From the NCBI GenBank assembly GCA_037974665.1, contig CM075782.1:44675851-44739850 (forward strand): 64,000 bases of DNA, given 5' to 3'. Every line of letters starts with the position of its first letter. Positions within the stretch are counted from its first letter, which is position 1. Source of the DNA: Ehretia macrophylla (Eukaryota > Streptophyta > Magnoliopsida > Boraginales > Ehretiaceae). Shown here piece after piece: positions 1-11,779 of this stretch. The notes under the pieces are model-generated. The model was not told the DNA's origin. It made no database searches and saw only the letters and a list, made by a program, of their open reading frames with translations. Position numbers and translations under genes: made by a program.

Positions 1-1291
1 CGCCATATATGGAAAAATGAAAATCATTAACAATATTAAAAAAGATCCTACATAATTATAGCACGTATTACAAATAATCTCTAATTAACTAACAAAATTA
101 GCAATAATATAACACAAAAACAACAAATATTAATAATTTCAAAAAACCATAAGTTGTGTAAAAATATTAAAACTCATGTTTGCTTACCTTTGAAAATAAA
201 GGTCTTAACTCAAGGCAATAAATTTCCCTGACACAAATGAAGGAAGAGAAATATCAATAATGAAAGTTCAAAAAAATACTATTACCAAATAAAAAAATAT
301 TAATAAACATCTAACAAACGAAAAATTAAACATTTTTTTTAAAGCTAATATTATAAATAATTAATTAATTAAAAAATGAACAAATTTCAGAGAAGTCACA
401 CCACATAATATGGGCTTGAACAAATAAATGGAGATAGATTTAGCTTTTGAGTAATTAGAAAAAGAGGTACCAGTTGGAGGAATTGGTTGTTTGATTATTT
501 TTTATTTTTTACGACAAACCATGACTTTTTATTTTTTGCGGCAAATTATGACTTTTTTTTGCTACAAATTATAACTTTTATTTTTTTAGGATAAATTTTA
601 TGTTGTTTATGTTTGGAATATATTAATATAATTGTAGGTTTTTTTTTTTTTAAATTGTGGATGATGTGTATTACTTTTGGGATGATGTGTATTGCCTTTA
701 TGATGATGTGTAATGCTTTAAGATAATTTGTGAAAAACATATGAATTTGTTAACATTTATTCACAGAGCATATTGGTATTTTGAGTTACTTGGAATATAG
801 TTAAAGGCACTGAAATGGGTATTTCCCAAAGGTGATGGACTAAAATGAGCTTTTACACATAGTTGAGGGACATATTTGACTTTTTACACAATTATTTTAG
901 ATTCTCTAATCACAATAACGTTATTAGAAATCCAAGATGATAAATTAGTTATACAGTTACGATGAAATAATCTAAATTATTGAGTGTGAAGATCAAATAA
1001 TTCTATTATCACTTTTTCACCTTTAATTTTCTTAATAACTTTACATTATTAGATAATCCAAATTCACAAAAAGGTGGTCACCTTCGAGACTCTCACAATA
1101 GAGATGGACTCAAAAGTTTTGCTTAATATTATACGAAGAACGCTATATTTTTCAAGAGGCTAATTTTTGCGCGAGCTAGCTTAATTGCCAACCTTGGTTT
1201 ATAACTGCCCTTTGGGGTGCCATGCAGTGGAATTATTACCACATCCACTGCTCATCCTCCTAAAAAAAATAAAAGAGATTCAACATTTTTA
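1..1291. other. AT-rich intergenic DNA, no gene seen
   Basis: No open frame here resembles a protein I know. The stretch around 800-890 (phrases such as 'ggtgatggactaaaatgagc') reads like the edge of an old dispersed repeat, but I cannot delimit it. Confidence 0.5.
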
Positions 1292-1706
1292 GATAATTTA
1301 TTGAAATAGTCATAAATCTTTACATTTTTTAATATTTAAGTCTCGTATATTTTATTTTAGACAAAATGATCATTTCTCTTTCATTTTGGTTACAACTGTT
1401 AATCTTTGTAGCAAAATTCGTCAAAAAATAACGTTAGTGAGCACGTGGATAAAACGTACTTGCAAAATTCACAAAACTTCATGGATAAATTGTAACGCGG
1501 TAAAATATAAACATCCCAATGTTTATGCATTTTACGACCACCTATCATCCACATATTCACTAACATTATTATTTTTATAGATTTTACTCTAAAGACTAAC
1601 GACTATCACCAAAATAAAAGATAAATGACTATTTTGTCCAAAATAAAAGATAGAGAATTTAAATTTCAAAAAATACAAAGATCAAAGACCATTTTGGTAA
1701 ATTACC
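1292..1706. mobile_element. palindromic MITE with ~110-bp inverted ends
   Basis: The first ~110 bases (from gataatttattgaaatagtc) match the reverse complement of the last ~110 bases (ending at ggtaaattacc), with scattered differences. Both arms carry the phrase 'attttgtctaaaataaaa' or its complement. There is no coding capacity. Long subterminal inverted repeats without a gene are typical of non-autonomous MULE-type MITEs. I did not find a clean target duplication, so the superfamily is inferred. Confidence 0.6.
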
Positions 1707-1928
1707 AATATTCTTTCATCTAATCGTTTAAGTTCGACTTTGTCGCCTTTGAACAAGAAAAAAAAAAAAAAACTTTTTCCGACGTGTTTTATACAATACA
1801 TGCTCTGTAAAATTGATGCTAATTTTGTCAACATCCCACTAATCTTATTACATAAAGATAATATGATCCAAAAATATATATATATATTACATGTAGATAA
1901 CAAAAGGGGAAGTGTTTTTTTTTTTTTT

Positions 1929-2339
1929 GGACAAATTTGACAAATAATTTCTATTGTTTATAAGTTTTGGATAAATAGTCCTTATTATTTTAAAAGTCAC
2001 GCGGTTAATTCTCATTATTTGTAAAATTTCACCAATAGTCTCTATTGTTTCAAAAGTCACTTAGTTAATCCTTATTGTTTATAAAAGTCTCTTTATTAGT
2101 CTCTAATATTTATAAATGTATTTGTAAACATTGAAGATTAATGAAGAAATTTTTACAAACAGTAAAAACTAATGAAGAGACTTTTGAAAACAATAGGGAC
2201 TAACTGAATGACTTGTGAAATAATTGAGACTATTGATGAAATTTTTGTAAATAATAAGAGCTAACTGCTTAATTTTTAAAATAATAAAAATTATTTATCA
2301 AAAATTTATAAATAATAAAGATTATTTATGAGATTTACC
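1929..2339. mobile_element. MITE, 'caaatagtcc' family, copy 1
   Basis: This is a long imperfect palindrome of repeated phrases: 'aatagtcyctattgttt' in the left half and its complement in the right half. It is the same family as 34136-34548 and more diverged. It sits between two poly-T tracts, so the exact target duplication cannot be read. No coding capacity. Confidence 0.7.
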
Positions 2340-3592
2340 TTTTTTTTTTTGTCGAGTGAAAGTGTTTAATGACTTCCTCAACAAATTCCTAAAGCATTCC
2401 ACCACTAAAAAAAAGCACATGTATAGTCACATTGGCAGGTGTCTTTTGACCTGGGGAACAAAAAAAAAAAAAAAACTTGGCAGGTGTCTCGCGGCATTTA
2501 TATCATATTCTTCCGTCGTCTTTCGGATTCCTTCAAACACACGGCCAAGTAAAAGGAAATTAGTGCCTGACAAAAAGAAAAAAAAGGATATTACTGTAAT
2601 TTCAAGTCAAAAATTAGGATATAATGACAAATTCAAAAGAGTAATACACTTTGTGTAAACATTTGAATTTACAATCAAGATTGTAAATTTGAAATTTTAT
2701 AATTCTATTTTTAAGTGGACACTAATAAGATATGGAAGGTCAACCAATGAGATGATCCTTAGGAGTACTGCTGATAGGGTTGACTGTTGATAAGGTTGAT
2801 TAAAGATAAAGTCTAACAAAAGAAGAAAAAATAATGTTATGGGTATTGTTGGTAGACATGATTAAACACGATGAAAGTAGAATAGAAAAAACACAGTCAA
2901 TCACTAGTTATTTAGTTTAGTGGTATGAATATTTTTATTTTAAATATAAGAAATTGTAAGAATAATTTTTAAAATGTATTTTTTCTTTAAATTAAAAAGA
3001 AAAAAAGAAAAAACACAACCTCGGTCGTGATTAGGTTTTTTATTTTATTTTATTTATTTTTATTGCTTTTGGCAAGGTTAATGAAAATTATTCATAAAAA
3101 ATAGTTCAAGTTGAATTTATTACTGCATGATTCAAATTGATATCATATATACAATTCACTATCTCAAAGATTCTATCTAAACGGAATGCCAAAATTTGTC
3201 CATTATAATTTGTATTTTTTTCTTAAATCAAACCAAATCAAATATTATCTTATTCATTAAAGAGTACTTGACTATGTGTATTTGGGATACCACCTCTTTT
3301 TGTTAAGAAAGATATCTTCTCTTAATTTCATGCATTTATTTTTATTATAATTTTTTATATTAATTTCATTCACGAGTAATAATTCGTTTGAACATATTCA
3401 TCCAACACGTAGTTATTTATAATTACCATTATTATCCTCAATGATTATATTGGTCTCCTAGCTGTCCACAGCGGTTATGTTAGGGCCTGCTAAATTCCAG
3501 CACTAATCTTCGAACGTGGTCCCCTTTTTTTACCTCAAATTTCTCTTAGCAATCAAATCATTTTCCACTTTAACAGATACTTTCAATTATAC
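2340..3592. other. intergenic DNA and presumed promoter of the sterol glucosyltransferase gene
   Basis: AT-rich, with no gene seen. A short duplicated phrase, 'ttggcaggtgtct', occurs twice near 2430-2490, separated by a poly-A tract. The last few hundred bases upstream of the microsatellite should contain the promoter of the gene that follows. I cannot assign a single TATA box because the region is full of TA tracts. Confidence 0.4.
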
Positions 3593-3682
3593 AGACACAC
3601 ACATACATACATACATATATATATATATAGAGAGAGAGATATATATATATAGAGTGAGAGAGATAGAGAGAGAAAGTGAGGA
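3593..3682 (+). repeat. compound (CA)(CATA)(TA)(GA) microsatellite in the 5' leader or promoter
   Basis: Runs of acacac, catacatacata, tatatata, then gagagaga, tatatata and gagagaga end about 55 bases before the ATG at 3737. GA-rich tracts are common in plant 5' leaders. This is a good candidate for length polymorphism. Confidence 0.8.
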
Positions 3683-3736
3683 TTCTGGTCAGCGGATCTG
3701 GAGCAAAGGGAGAAGAGTTTGCCGGAGTTGGCAGCG

Positions 3737-6700
3737 ATGGCGGAGCCGTCATCGAAGACTGAAGAGTCGAGTTCGTCTTCAAGTTCCGGTGAAGTTTCGA
3801 TCGAGCTCGAGAAGGAAACGAAAGGCGGAGGTGGCGGAAATGGCGGAGAATCGAAGGAGGAAGCTCGTGATACTTCGACTGGCAACGGCGGCGGCGGCAT
3901 CGCCGCGAGCGGTGTTCAACTCGGCAATGGTGAAACTAACTCTCCAGGTTTGTTAATTTCGACTTAAGTTCTTTTCTGTTTCTCGAGAATTAGCAGGAAA
4001 TTAAATACTGTACAAGAGGAAATTTTTTTATTTCCTCAATTTAACTCGAATTTTGATTTATTTATGCAAAGCGATACTTCTTTAGCAAGAAATGTTACTA
4101 GCGTAAGCTTAGTTTCGGCTCTTTTAATTAATTAAATTAGCATTTTTATCAAATTTCTTGAATTTTAACTCGAATTTTGATTTATTTATGCAAACGAGCA
4201 AGAAACGTTAGTAGCTTAACTGCTTAAGCTTAGCTTTGCTCTTTTAATTAATGAAATTAGCATTTGTAATGCACTCGCTTGAATGTTTTAATAAATGATA
4301 CTGTTAGTAGAATGCTAATGATTGTAGTTTGATTTGAGTAAACAGTATACGGAGCTGAGTATTCGAATAAAAATAATCGACTTCTTATTCTGCTTTTCAT
4401 GGATGTGCATTTTTCTGGTTGAGATTATTGAATACTCGCTTTGATGTTTCTGAATAGCGAAATATGAAATTGATTACGGATAATATGTCAGGGACTGATG
4501 GAAGGAATATTTCCAGAGTAAATACTATGCCGGGAGAAATTAGAAATGAAAAATTGGAGAGACCTTCAAGTCAACTTAATTTAGGAAGATCAAAAACTGA
4601 GACGCATAGATGTAAGAAGATCCTTGCTGGAGAGGCAGCACAAATTTTTGATGACAAAATATCTGTTCAGCAGAAGGTACGATTCATTTCCTTCATAAGG
4701 TGCAATTGAAGTGTATCAAATCCTATGCAGCATGGAATTTGGCACCATGGAAATATACTTTGTCTGTCAAAATTTGTCAATCTTAGGTCGAATTTTAGTT
4801 AATGTGCTAAGTCTGTACATCATACGTAGCATTAATAGTTACAGGAATTAAGAATGTTCTTTATGTATTTGTAATGGAGTACATGGTATATGTAAGAGGA
4901 GAACTAGTACTAGGGTAGATGTCTCGTAACAACTTTGTTGATTAAATTTAGCTGTAGTAAGTTGATTCCGCTAATGCTTAGATGCATCAAAATTTTGAAA
5001 TACTGCAGCTCAAACTGTTGAAAAGAATTGCTACCGTCAAAGATGACGGTACCGTAGAATTTGAAGTTCCAGGAGATGTGGAACCCAAGGATCTTGGAGT
5101 TGAATCGGAGAACGTGTTTTGCGAAGCTATGGACAGAATTCCTGACTCAGGGGAACTTCAATACATTCCACCAATTCAAATCGTGATGCTTATTGTTGGG
5201 ACACGTGGCGATGTTCAGCCGTTCGTTGCAATTGGCAAGCGGTTGCAGGTGTTTTCGAAGCCCTTATATATCTTATTTGGAGAGGGGAAAATATTGGAAT
5301 TCTTTATCTCTGTTTGCCTAAGATTCCCAAAAAATAAAGTTAATATACAGTTGCGTGTTTCTTCTGTTAAATTATTCACTTGGTTTTAGTTGTCCAGTTT
5401 AGATCCAGCTGACCAACAGTTAAGATATTGACTGAAAGTCTTCTAGTTTATTACTAATCAATATTTCTCGACCTTCCCCCTGTGGTCTAAGTTTGAACAT
5501 TTCCAAGGTGTTCCCTTAAGGTTCGACTTGTTTTAAAAAAAAAACCTATTTGCAAAGAAATTGGACTTTGTGTACTTTTTAGAAGTGAAGTAGCAGAATA
5601 AATTGGACTTCTGTAACTGGCTCTTTCATTGACTATCAGGTGCTGCATCTTAGAGCCCAAGACTTTGTTTCTTAGTTTCCAGTCATATTCATCTTACTTC
5701 ATTGCATCAGATTTTGTTTTGCCAATCCATATGAGTAATAATGTGTAAAACATCTCTGTATGGAATTTGATTCTCAAATTTCTGTAGAGGCATAAAGAGT
5801 TGGTTGAATTTAGCTCTAATTTGAAGATAGATGGAGTTAATCCTATACAGACTTTCCTTTGCTCCTCCTTTAACTCCATACCTATAAGACTGCAAATTAT
5901 AGGATTGTATTTCCCACAGGTTACATTATTTGAGAGATGCATTCAAGACAAATGACGCCAAAAAGTAGTTTAATTTTGACATCGGAAAAAAATATCTTGG
6001 GCTCCAGTAAAGGAAAGTGGAGAATTCATAGGACATAGGGAATATTCCTAAAACAGTTTTTAATTATGTTACTAAATTACTTGTCTGAAGAAAAAAAAAT
6101 GTCACTAAATTGATGAAGACTGTTGGATGCAGGACTATGGTCATCGTGTTAGACTGGCAACTCATTCAAATTTTAAGGAGTTTGTCTTGACTGCTGGTTT
6201 GGAATTTTATCCTCTCGGTGGCGATCCAAAAGTTCTTGCTGGATGTATGTTTGTAATATTCCTGTTTGATCCTAAAGTGATTCAATATTCTCATGTGGGT
6301 CTGATAATGACTATTTCTCCTATTTCAGTTGATCTTGCAATTGAAGATGTTTTATTTGTTACTTAAGTGTGATTTATCTTAAATGATGTGCATCATCCTC
6401 CTCCTTCGAGGACTATGTGTGGCCACTTATTTCTCTGCCTTGGAACTAAATTCTTTACTCTTATCCTCTGTTGCTTATATCATCGTTTGGTTCTTCTTCT
6501 TTTTTTTTTCACTGAAGCTTTTTGAAAACCCCAATATTCATTCTAGATGCAGTACTTTTCTCTTTCACCTTTTCTGATAGTAACATGTCTTTTACCCAAA
6601 TTTCTGTGCCTGTGAGTTAGGAGTTCATAAACTCAGTTGATTCCAAAATCAATGTTTCCCATTCATATGGTTTAGTGTAAATTAAATTCTGGAAACCAGA

Positions 6701-9700
6701 TTTCTTGTAGCCCAAGAGTCAATTTCCCTATTGTAGACCAACACTTATAGACAAATTACTTGATTCATTCTTTTGTTTTGTTGTGTGTTTGCAGATATGG
6801 TAAAAAACAAGGGATTTTTGCCGTCAGGACCTTCAGAAATATCTGTTCAGAGAAATCAGATAAAGGATATAATAAATTCTTTACTCCCAGCTTGCAGGGA
6901 CCCTGATGTTGATTCTGGAATTCCTTTTAAGGCAGATGCAATTATAGCTAATCCCCCAGCATATGGTTAGATATTTGTTCCTTTTTCATCTCAACAATTC
7001 TTCTTATCTGTTTTTCCCTAGAAGTTATGAAATCAGATTGTGTGAGAAGATGCAATGTTGGAAATATTTTATCTTGACGTATGTGCACAATAAGATCCAT
7101 TCTTGTTTTGCAATATCACAACTCCACACATCAGATAAGTTTGTTATGGGAAATCTTGGAAGGTTTGAGGTTCTTTTGCAGAGCATTAAAATGAAATTCT
7201 CTTTATCCTCCCCTCTCTTTTGAGACCAAGGGAAAGTTCCTGTGAGTTCGTGTTTCCCTTCTATGGTAGGCTAATGACAACTCCTCATACATTCGGAAAC
7301 TCAATTATTTGGTCTTAGACGTTAACAGTGTGTTTGGTATGATGATGGGCTATCAGAGTGTACTGGGAAGAGAAGAGATTAAACTCCTTAATTTGGGGAA
7401 GGATTATGTTCTTTTCTCAGTATTGTTTGGTGGAGGGGAAATTTAAGACATTGACATTTTTATCCTTGTCTAGTGAAACAATAACATTTAAATTGAGGAC
7501 AATTTGATCTCTTCAGTGATGTCCTTCCTGGAGCTCTTCCATATTGGAAGGATTGAAAAAAGTGGCCTGCAGAGTTTGCTCCCTAGTCCTTCCGGCCTCC
7601 TCCGTTTTTCCTTCCCCTCCCCTATCCTTCCTAGGAAACAAGGAATTGGGTTTCTTCCCCTCCTGTTGTTTCTTCCATTTTTCTCTCCTACCAGACACCC
7701 TGTCAGAAGACTTGGCTCTTGGGCTTGTGCAAATTAGCTGACTTTCAAAATCATGGCAATATGTAGGTGTCTTCTCAAAACCTCTAAGGGTTAGCAGCCT
7801 ATCATGGCATGCAAATGTCACTTAATAGATATAGTGGCAGGCTGTTGAATTCCTAAAAATAAATGATGAGGGTTTAATGATATGTTAAGAAACTGTAATG
7901 GAAATACTTATTCTAGTTTTTTTGAATTTGAAAACGTTAAATGTATTTTCTTTAGCAGTCCATCATAGAGGTAAAACTCATTCAAGCGACTAACCTTATC
8001 AAGTACCATTTCAGGGCATACACATGTTGCAGAGTCGCTGAAAATACCAATTCATATATTTTTCACAATGCCATGGACGTAAGTCTTGTTTGGGTAACGG
8101 GATCTAACTAAAATGTTTCTGAATATTTTTTAGTCTGCTTCTGACGAATTCATGCATCCTTTTGTTGCTTTGTTTTCTTGCCTTAAAACGGTTGAATGAG
8201 GATTCTTTACTTTTTAAAACATATATTATCTTCTTCTACCAGGCCAACCAGTGAATTTCCTCATCCTCTCTCTCGTGTTAAGCAATCGGCTGGATATAGG
8301 GTGAGCTCCATTGAAACCATCTCCCAATTTGTTTATGTTTTTACTCTTCATGATTAATATGAATACTTTTCACTTTGTCTTCTTCTTCACTGTTGGATTT
8401 TCTGAAAATTAGCACATATTATCATAACGTGACAATCTCATATGTGACTTTTGCAGTTATCGTATCAGATAGTTGATTCAATGATTTGGCTGGGGATGCG
8501 TGACTTGATAAATGATGTTAGGAAGAAAAAATTGAAGCTACGACCAGTCACATACTTAAGTGGTTCACAAGGCTTTGAGTTTGATATTCCACATGGATAT
8601 ATCTGGAGTCCTCACCTTGTCCCTAAACCAAAAGGTACATCATTTACTAGGCTTATATTCACTGGGGGGTTTATACTTTATTATCTGTGTTAGTTGTGAA
8701 GTTTTGAATTCTTCCGCTATGTGAAATGCTAGATCTTTTATTGACGTCAGAAAGAAAATTATTGATCAGAACAATAAAAGAGAATAACTGCTTTATATAA
8801 CCTGACATGAATTTTTATGGATTTCTGAAGCTTGTGAATTATCTGCTTTTCCTGTCACTATAATAGGAAGATCACCAGATTTAGCTCTATTGTTATCTCT
8901 TGTTGTGCAGATTGGGGACCTAAGGTCGATGTTGTGGGCTTTTGCTTCCTTGATCTTGCATCCAACTATGAACCTCCTGAATCACTTGTAAACTGGCTTG
9001 CTGCTGGCCCAAAGCCTATATACATTGGGTTTGGTAGCCTTGTAAGTCTCTCCCCACTTCTTCCCCCCCCCCCCCCCCCCCCCTCGCGTGTGTGTGTGTG
9101 TGTAGATATATACATAGCATTGTTTTCTCCGGTATTTCGCTGGTTGCTGAAAACTCTCTCAAGTGATCTCTCTGCCTCTTGCCTCTTGGGTTGTCATCAT
9201 GCGAATGGTTTCCGAGTTTGACGTTTTCTATTGTAAATATATAGCCTAAACAAATAAATGACCTGCCAAGGGCCTTCCAGTGTTTCAAAATTTAGAGGTC
9301 TTCTCTAAGATCCGACTTCATAATTTTTATTGGTTAATTAAAAATTTAATGCACAAGACCTTCTGAAATCAAATAGGAGATGACTGAGGGTCTGACGAGG
9401 GCCATACCCCCTCCCTAAGTTTTCGAAACTTTCTTTATACCATTTGTTAAGCTGCTACATGTATAAGACATAACGTTTCAATGAGCCACTAACCTTATCA
9501 TCAACTCCTCAAGCAAAGGTAAAGCATTTCTAGCTTTGTGGTGATCCACATCAATTTGCTAATTTCTTTGTCTTTTGTAAATTAAGAGCCATGACCACGC
9601 TATCATAGTATATATCATCTTTTTGTGAAAGTTAACCGTCTATCACTGTGCCTGGAAGAAAGAAAAGGAAGCTTGGCATATCTTTGTGAAGACTTCAAGT

Positions 9701-11636
9701 TTGTATTCCCATGATTTATGCATTGCACATAACCTCTCTATTTCCTTGAAGAACATAATTTTCATGCTAAGTTGAAGAGTGAGAAAAAGAATATAGACGA
9801 ATGAAACTGAAACAAAATGTGTAAAAGTAAAGCATTGATTTTGGTGATGAAAGAAGAACACATTTGACTGATTGACTCTTCCAAGGTCATTTGGAGGTAG
9901 CTTTCTAATAAGTGAATGATCATTTCTTACCTTATTTGTAAATTCATAACTTGCAATATATATTAACATACGTCTCCAAAATTAGAATATGGTATGCAAA
10001 AGTTATTAGAAGTTTTAGCTCAGAGCCATTATCAAGGATTTGAAAACGTGGGTTCAATGTTGCTTGTGACCACCAAAAATACTTACAACACTCTATCACT
10101 TATCATAAAGGGTAAATAATCAACACGTTTTCATTAATCAGAAACGGCCATTATTTGTCACCGGGTTGAATGTGTCATGTTGTAGGCGTTCTTCATGTAT
10201 GATTGAACTGCTTCTGTTCTATTACCATGAAGAGATTGCAACTTTTTCTTTTTTGAGAAGTGCAAATTGGTCTTCAACTTTATCTTACGCTTCCATTTCA
10301 GCCTGTTCAAGAGCCAGAGAAGATGACTGAAATTATTGTCAAAGCTTTAGAGACTACCGGCCAAAGGGGGATAATCAACAAAGGCTGGGGTGGCCTTGGT
10401 AACTGTAAGTCTCAATGATTTTTATTGACGTTTCTGCTTAGCGTGTATGGTTTGCGACAGAACGTATCTGTTTAGTCTTTAGTATATCTATCATGATGTG
10501 GGCAGTGCATATATTATGCTGAATATTTTTTCTTTCCAGTGGCAGAACCAAAGGACTTTGTATATCTTCTGGATAATGTCCCCCATGACTGGCTTTTCTT
10601 ACAATGTGCAGCTGTGGTGAGCTTCTGTCATTTTCCCTTAGTGAAGTGGACTCGTTTTTCACTTAATTTTCGTTTCTTTATCCTTGTTCAGACTTCAGAT
10701 GTGCATACATTTTCACTTGAATGTTCAATCTCAAATATCAAATGTATTGCACGTTAGCAGGCTTGTTTACCTAGCTTGTCCGTTCTCTCTATTTTTGCAT
10801 AGTTTGTTTATGTGACCCTGCACTCTGCATATCTAGTTGCGCTTTATGACATCATGATCAGCTTTGTGATGTAAAAAAAACATACTGCTGTTTGTTGAAA
10901 TACATTAAATAATACAATGTCCGAAACATCTACAGAGAGCAATTTATTTATGTTGCTTTAACCTTTTCACAGGTGCACCATGGGGGTGCTGGGACAACAG
11001 CTGCTGGTCTTAAGGCTGCGGTAATGCTTGCAAAATATTGTTCTTCAACGATTATTATGACTTAGCAAAAAAAAAATATAAATGCTTGTTGACATTATCG
11101 TTGCTCTACAGTGTCCAACAACAATTGTTCCTTTCTTTGGCGACCAACCTTTCTGGGGAGATAGAGTACATAGCAGAGGAGTAGGTCCTGCACCCATACC
11201 TGTTGATGAATTTTCATTGCCAAAGCTGATCAACGCGATTAAATTCATGCTAGATCCCAAGGTACCTCCTAAGTAAATTTTTGACATCTACAACTGCGTG
11301 TCGGGTACATTCAGATACTCAACAGTTTTGTGGCTGCTTTAGTTATTATGTACCTGTTCTGTTGAATATCTTATCGTTGTGTGATCTCCGAATAAGTATC
11401 AACAATTGTTTGTGTTCTTGCCAAAGCATATTTCTGTGACCGTTTCTAATTGAAGAAATAATGCACAGGTCAAGGAGCGTGCGGTCCAACTTGCAAAGGA
11501 TATGGAGAATGAAGATGGCGTGGAAGGTGCTGTAAAAGCCTTCTTTAAACATCTTCCTCGCAAGACGCCTGTGGCTGAGCCAAAACCTGCGCCATCAAGT
11601 TTATTCTCCATAGGAAGATGCTTCGGTTGTTTTTAG
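3737..11636 (+). CDS. UGT80A2: sterol 3-beta-glucosyltransferase, UGT80A type (14 exons)
   Basis: Transfers glucose from UDP-glucose to the 3-hydroxyl of membrane sterols, giving steryl glucosides. Exons read as 3737-3947, 4492-4676, 5009-5248, 6133-6244, 6795-6965, 8015-8078, 8243-8300, 8457-8634, 8911-9041, 10302-10404, 10540-10616, 10973-11020, 11112-11261 and 11469-11636. All introns are GT-AG, phases agree, and the joined frame is 1896 nt (631 aa), close to the ~637 aa of Arabidopsis UGT80A2. The first ~130 residues are Ser/Gly-rich and poorly conserved. The GT28-type N-domain begins with IVMLIVGTRGDVQPF (about residues 190-204). NPPAYGHTHVAE and the donor-site block HHGGAGTTAAGLKAACPTTI (from about residue 512) followed by FFGDQPFWG are the family signatures. 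There is no signal peptide or membrane span, as expected for a peripheral membrane enzyme. The first ATG of the exon was chosen as start. The gene looks intact. The A-subfamily assignment rests on remembered Arabidopsis sequence. Confidence 0.95.
7326..7702. mobile_element. small MITE-like insertion in intron 5 of the sterol glucosyltransferase gene
   Basis: The left end (cagtgtgtttggtatgatga) and the reverse complement of the right end (cagggtgtctggtaggagag) match in about 15 of 20 positions. The inside is C/T-rich on one side and G/A-rich on the other, like the element at 14365-14829, which also begins 'gtgtgtttgg'. No target duplication was recognised, so the superfamily is open. Confidence 0.5.
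9063..9103 (+). repeat. poly-C tract followed by (TG)n in intron 9
   Basis: About 21 C residues are followed by tcgcg and eight TG units. It lies just inside intron 9 of the sterol glucosyltransferase gene, about 20 bases after the donor site. Confidence 0.85.
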
Positions 11637-11768
11637 ATCTCGAGCAAATACAGTGGTTTGTGTTTCTATTCGTATATTTTGTTAATGATTTAAATTTTAT
11701 TATTGTTATACACGGGTAATATATTGTAAATAGCGTTTTCATCTGAGAGGCCAGTCACTAAAATATCC

Positions 11769-11774
11769 AATAAA
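11769..11774 (+). terminator. likely poly(A) signal of the sterol glucosyltransferase gene
   Basis: AATAAA lies 133 bases after the stop codon in a T-rich 3' flank. It is the first canonical hexamer after the gene. Plant poly(A) signals are loose, so the real site may differ. Confidence 0.45.
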
Positions 11775-11779
11775 ACCAT

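Noticed and set aside
3570-3900. Minus-strand open frames over the first exon of the sterol glucosyltransferase gene
   Set aside because: They are shadows of the Ser/Gly-rich exon and the microsatellite.
7504-7821. Open frames in intron 5 of the sterol glucosyltransferase gene
   Set aside because: They fall on a C/T-rich MITE-like insertion and lie between confirmed exons.
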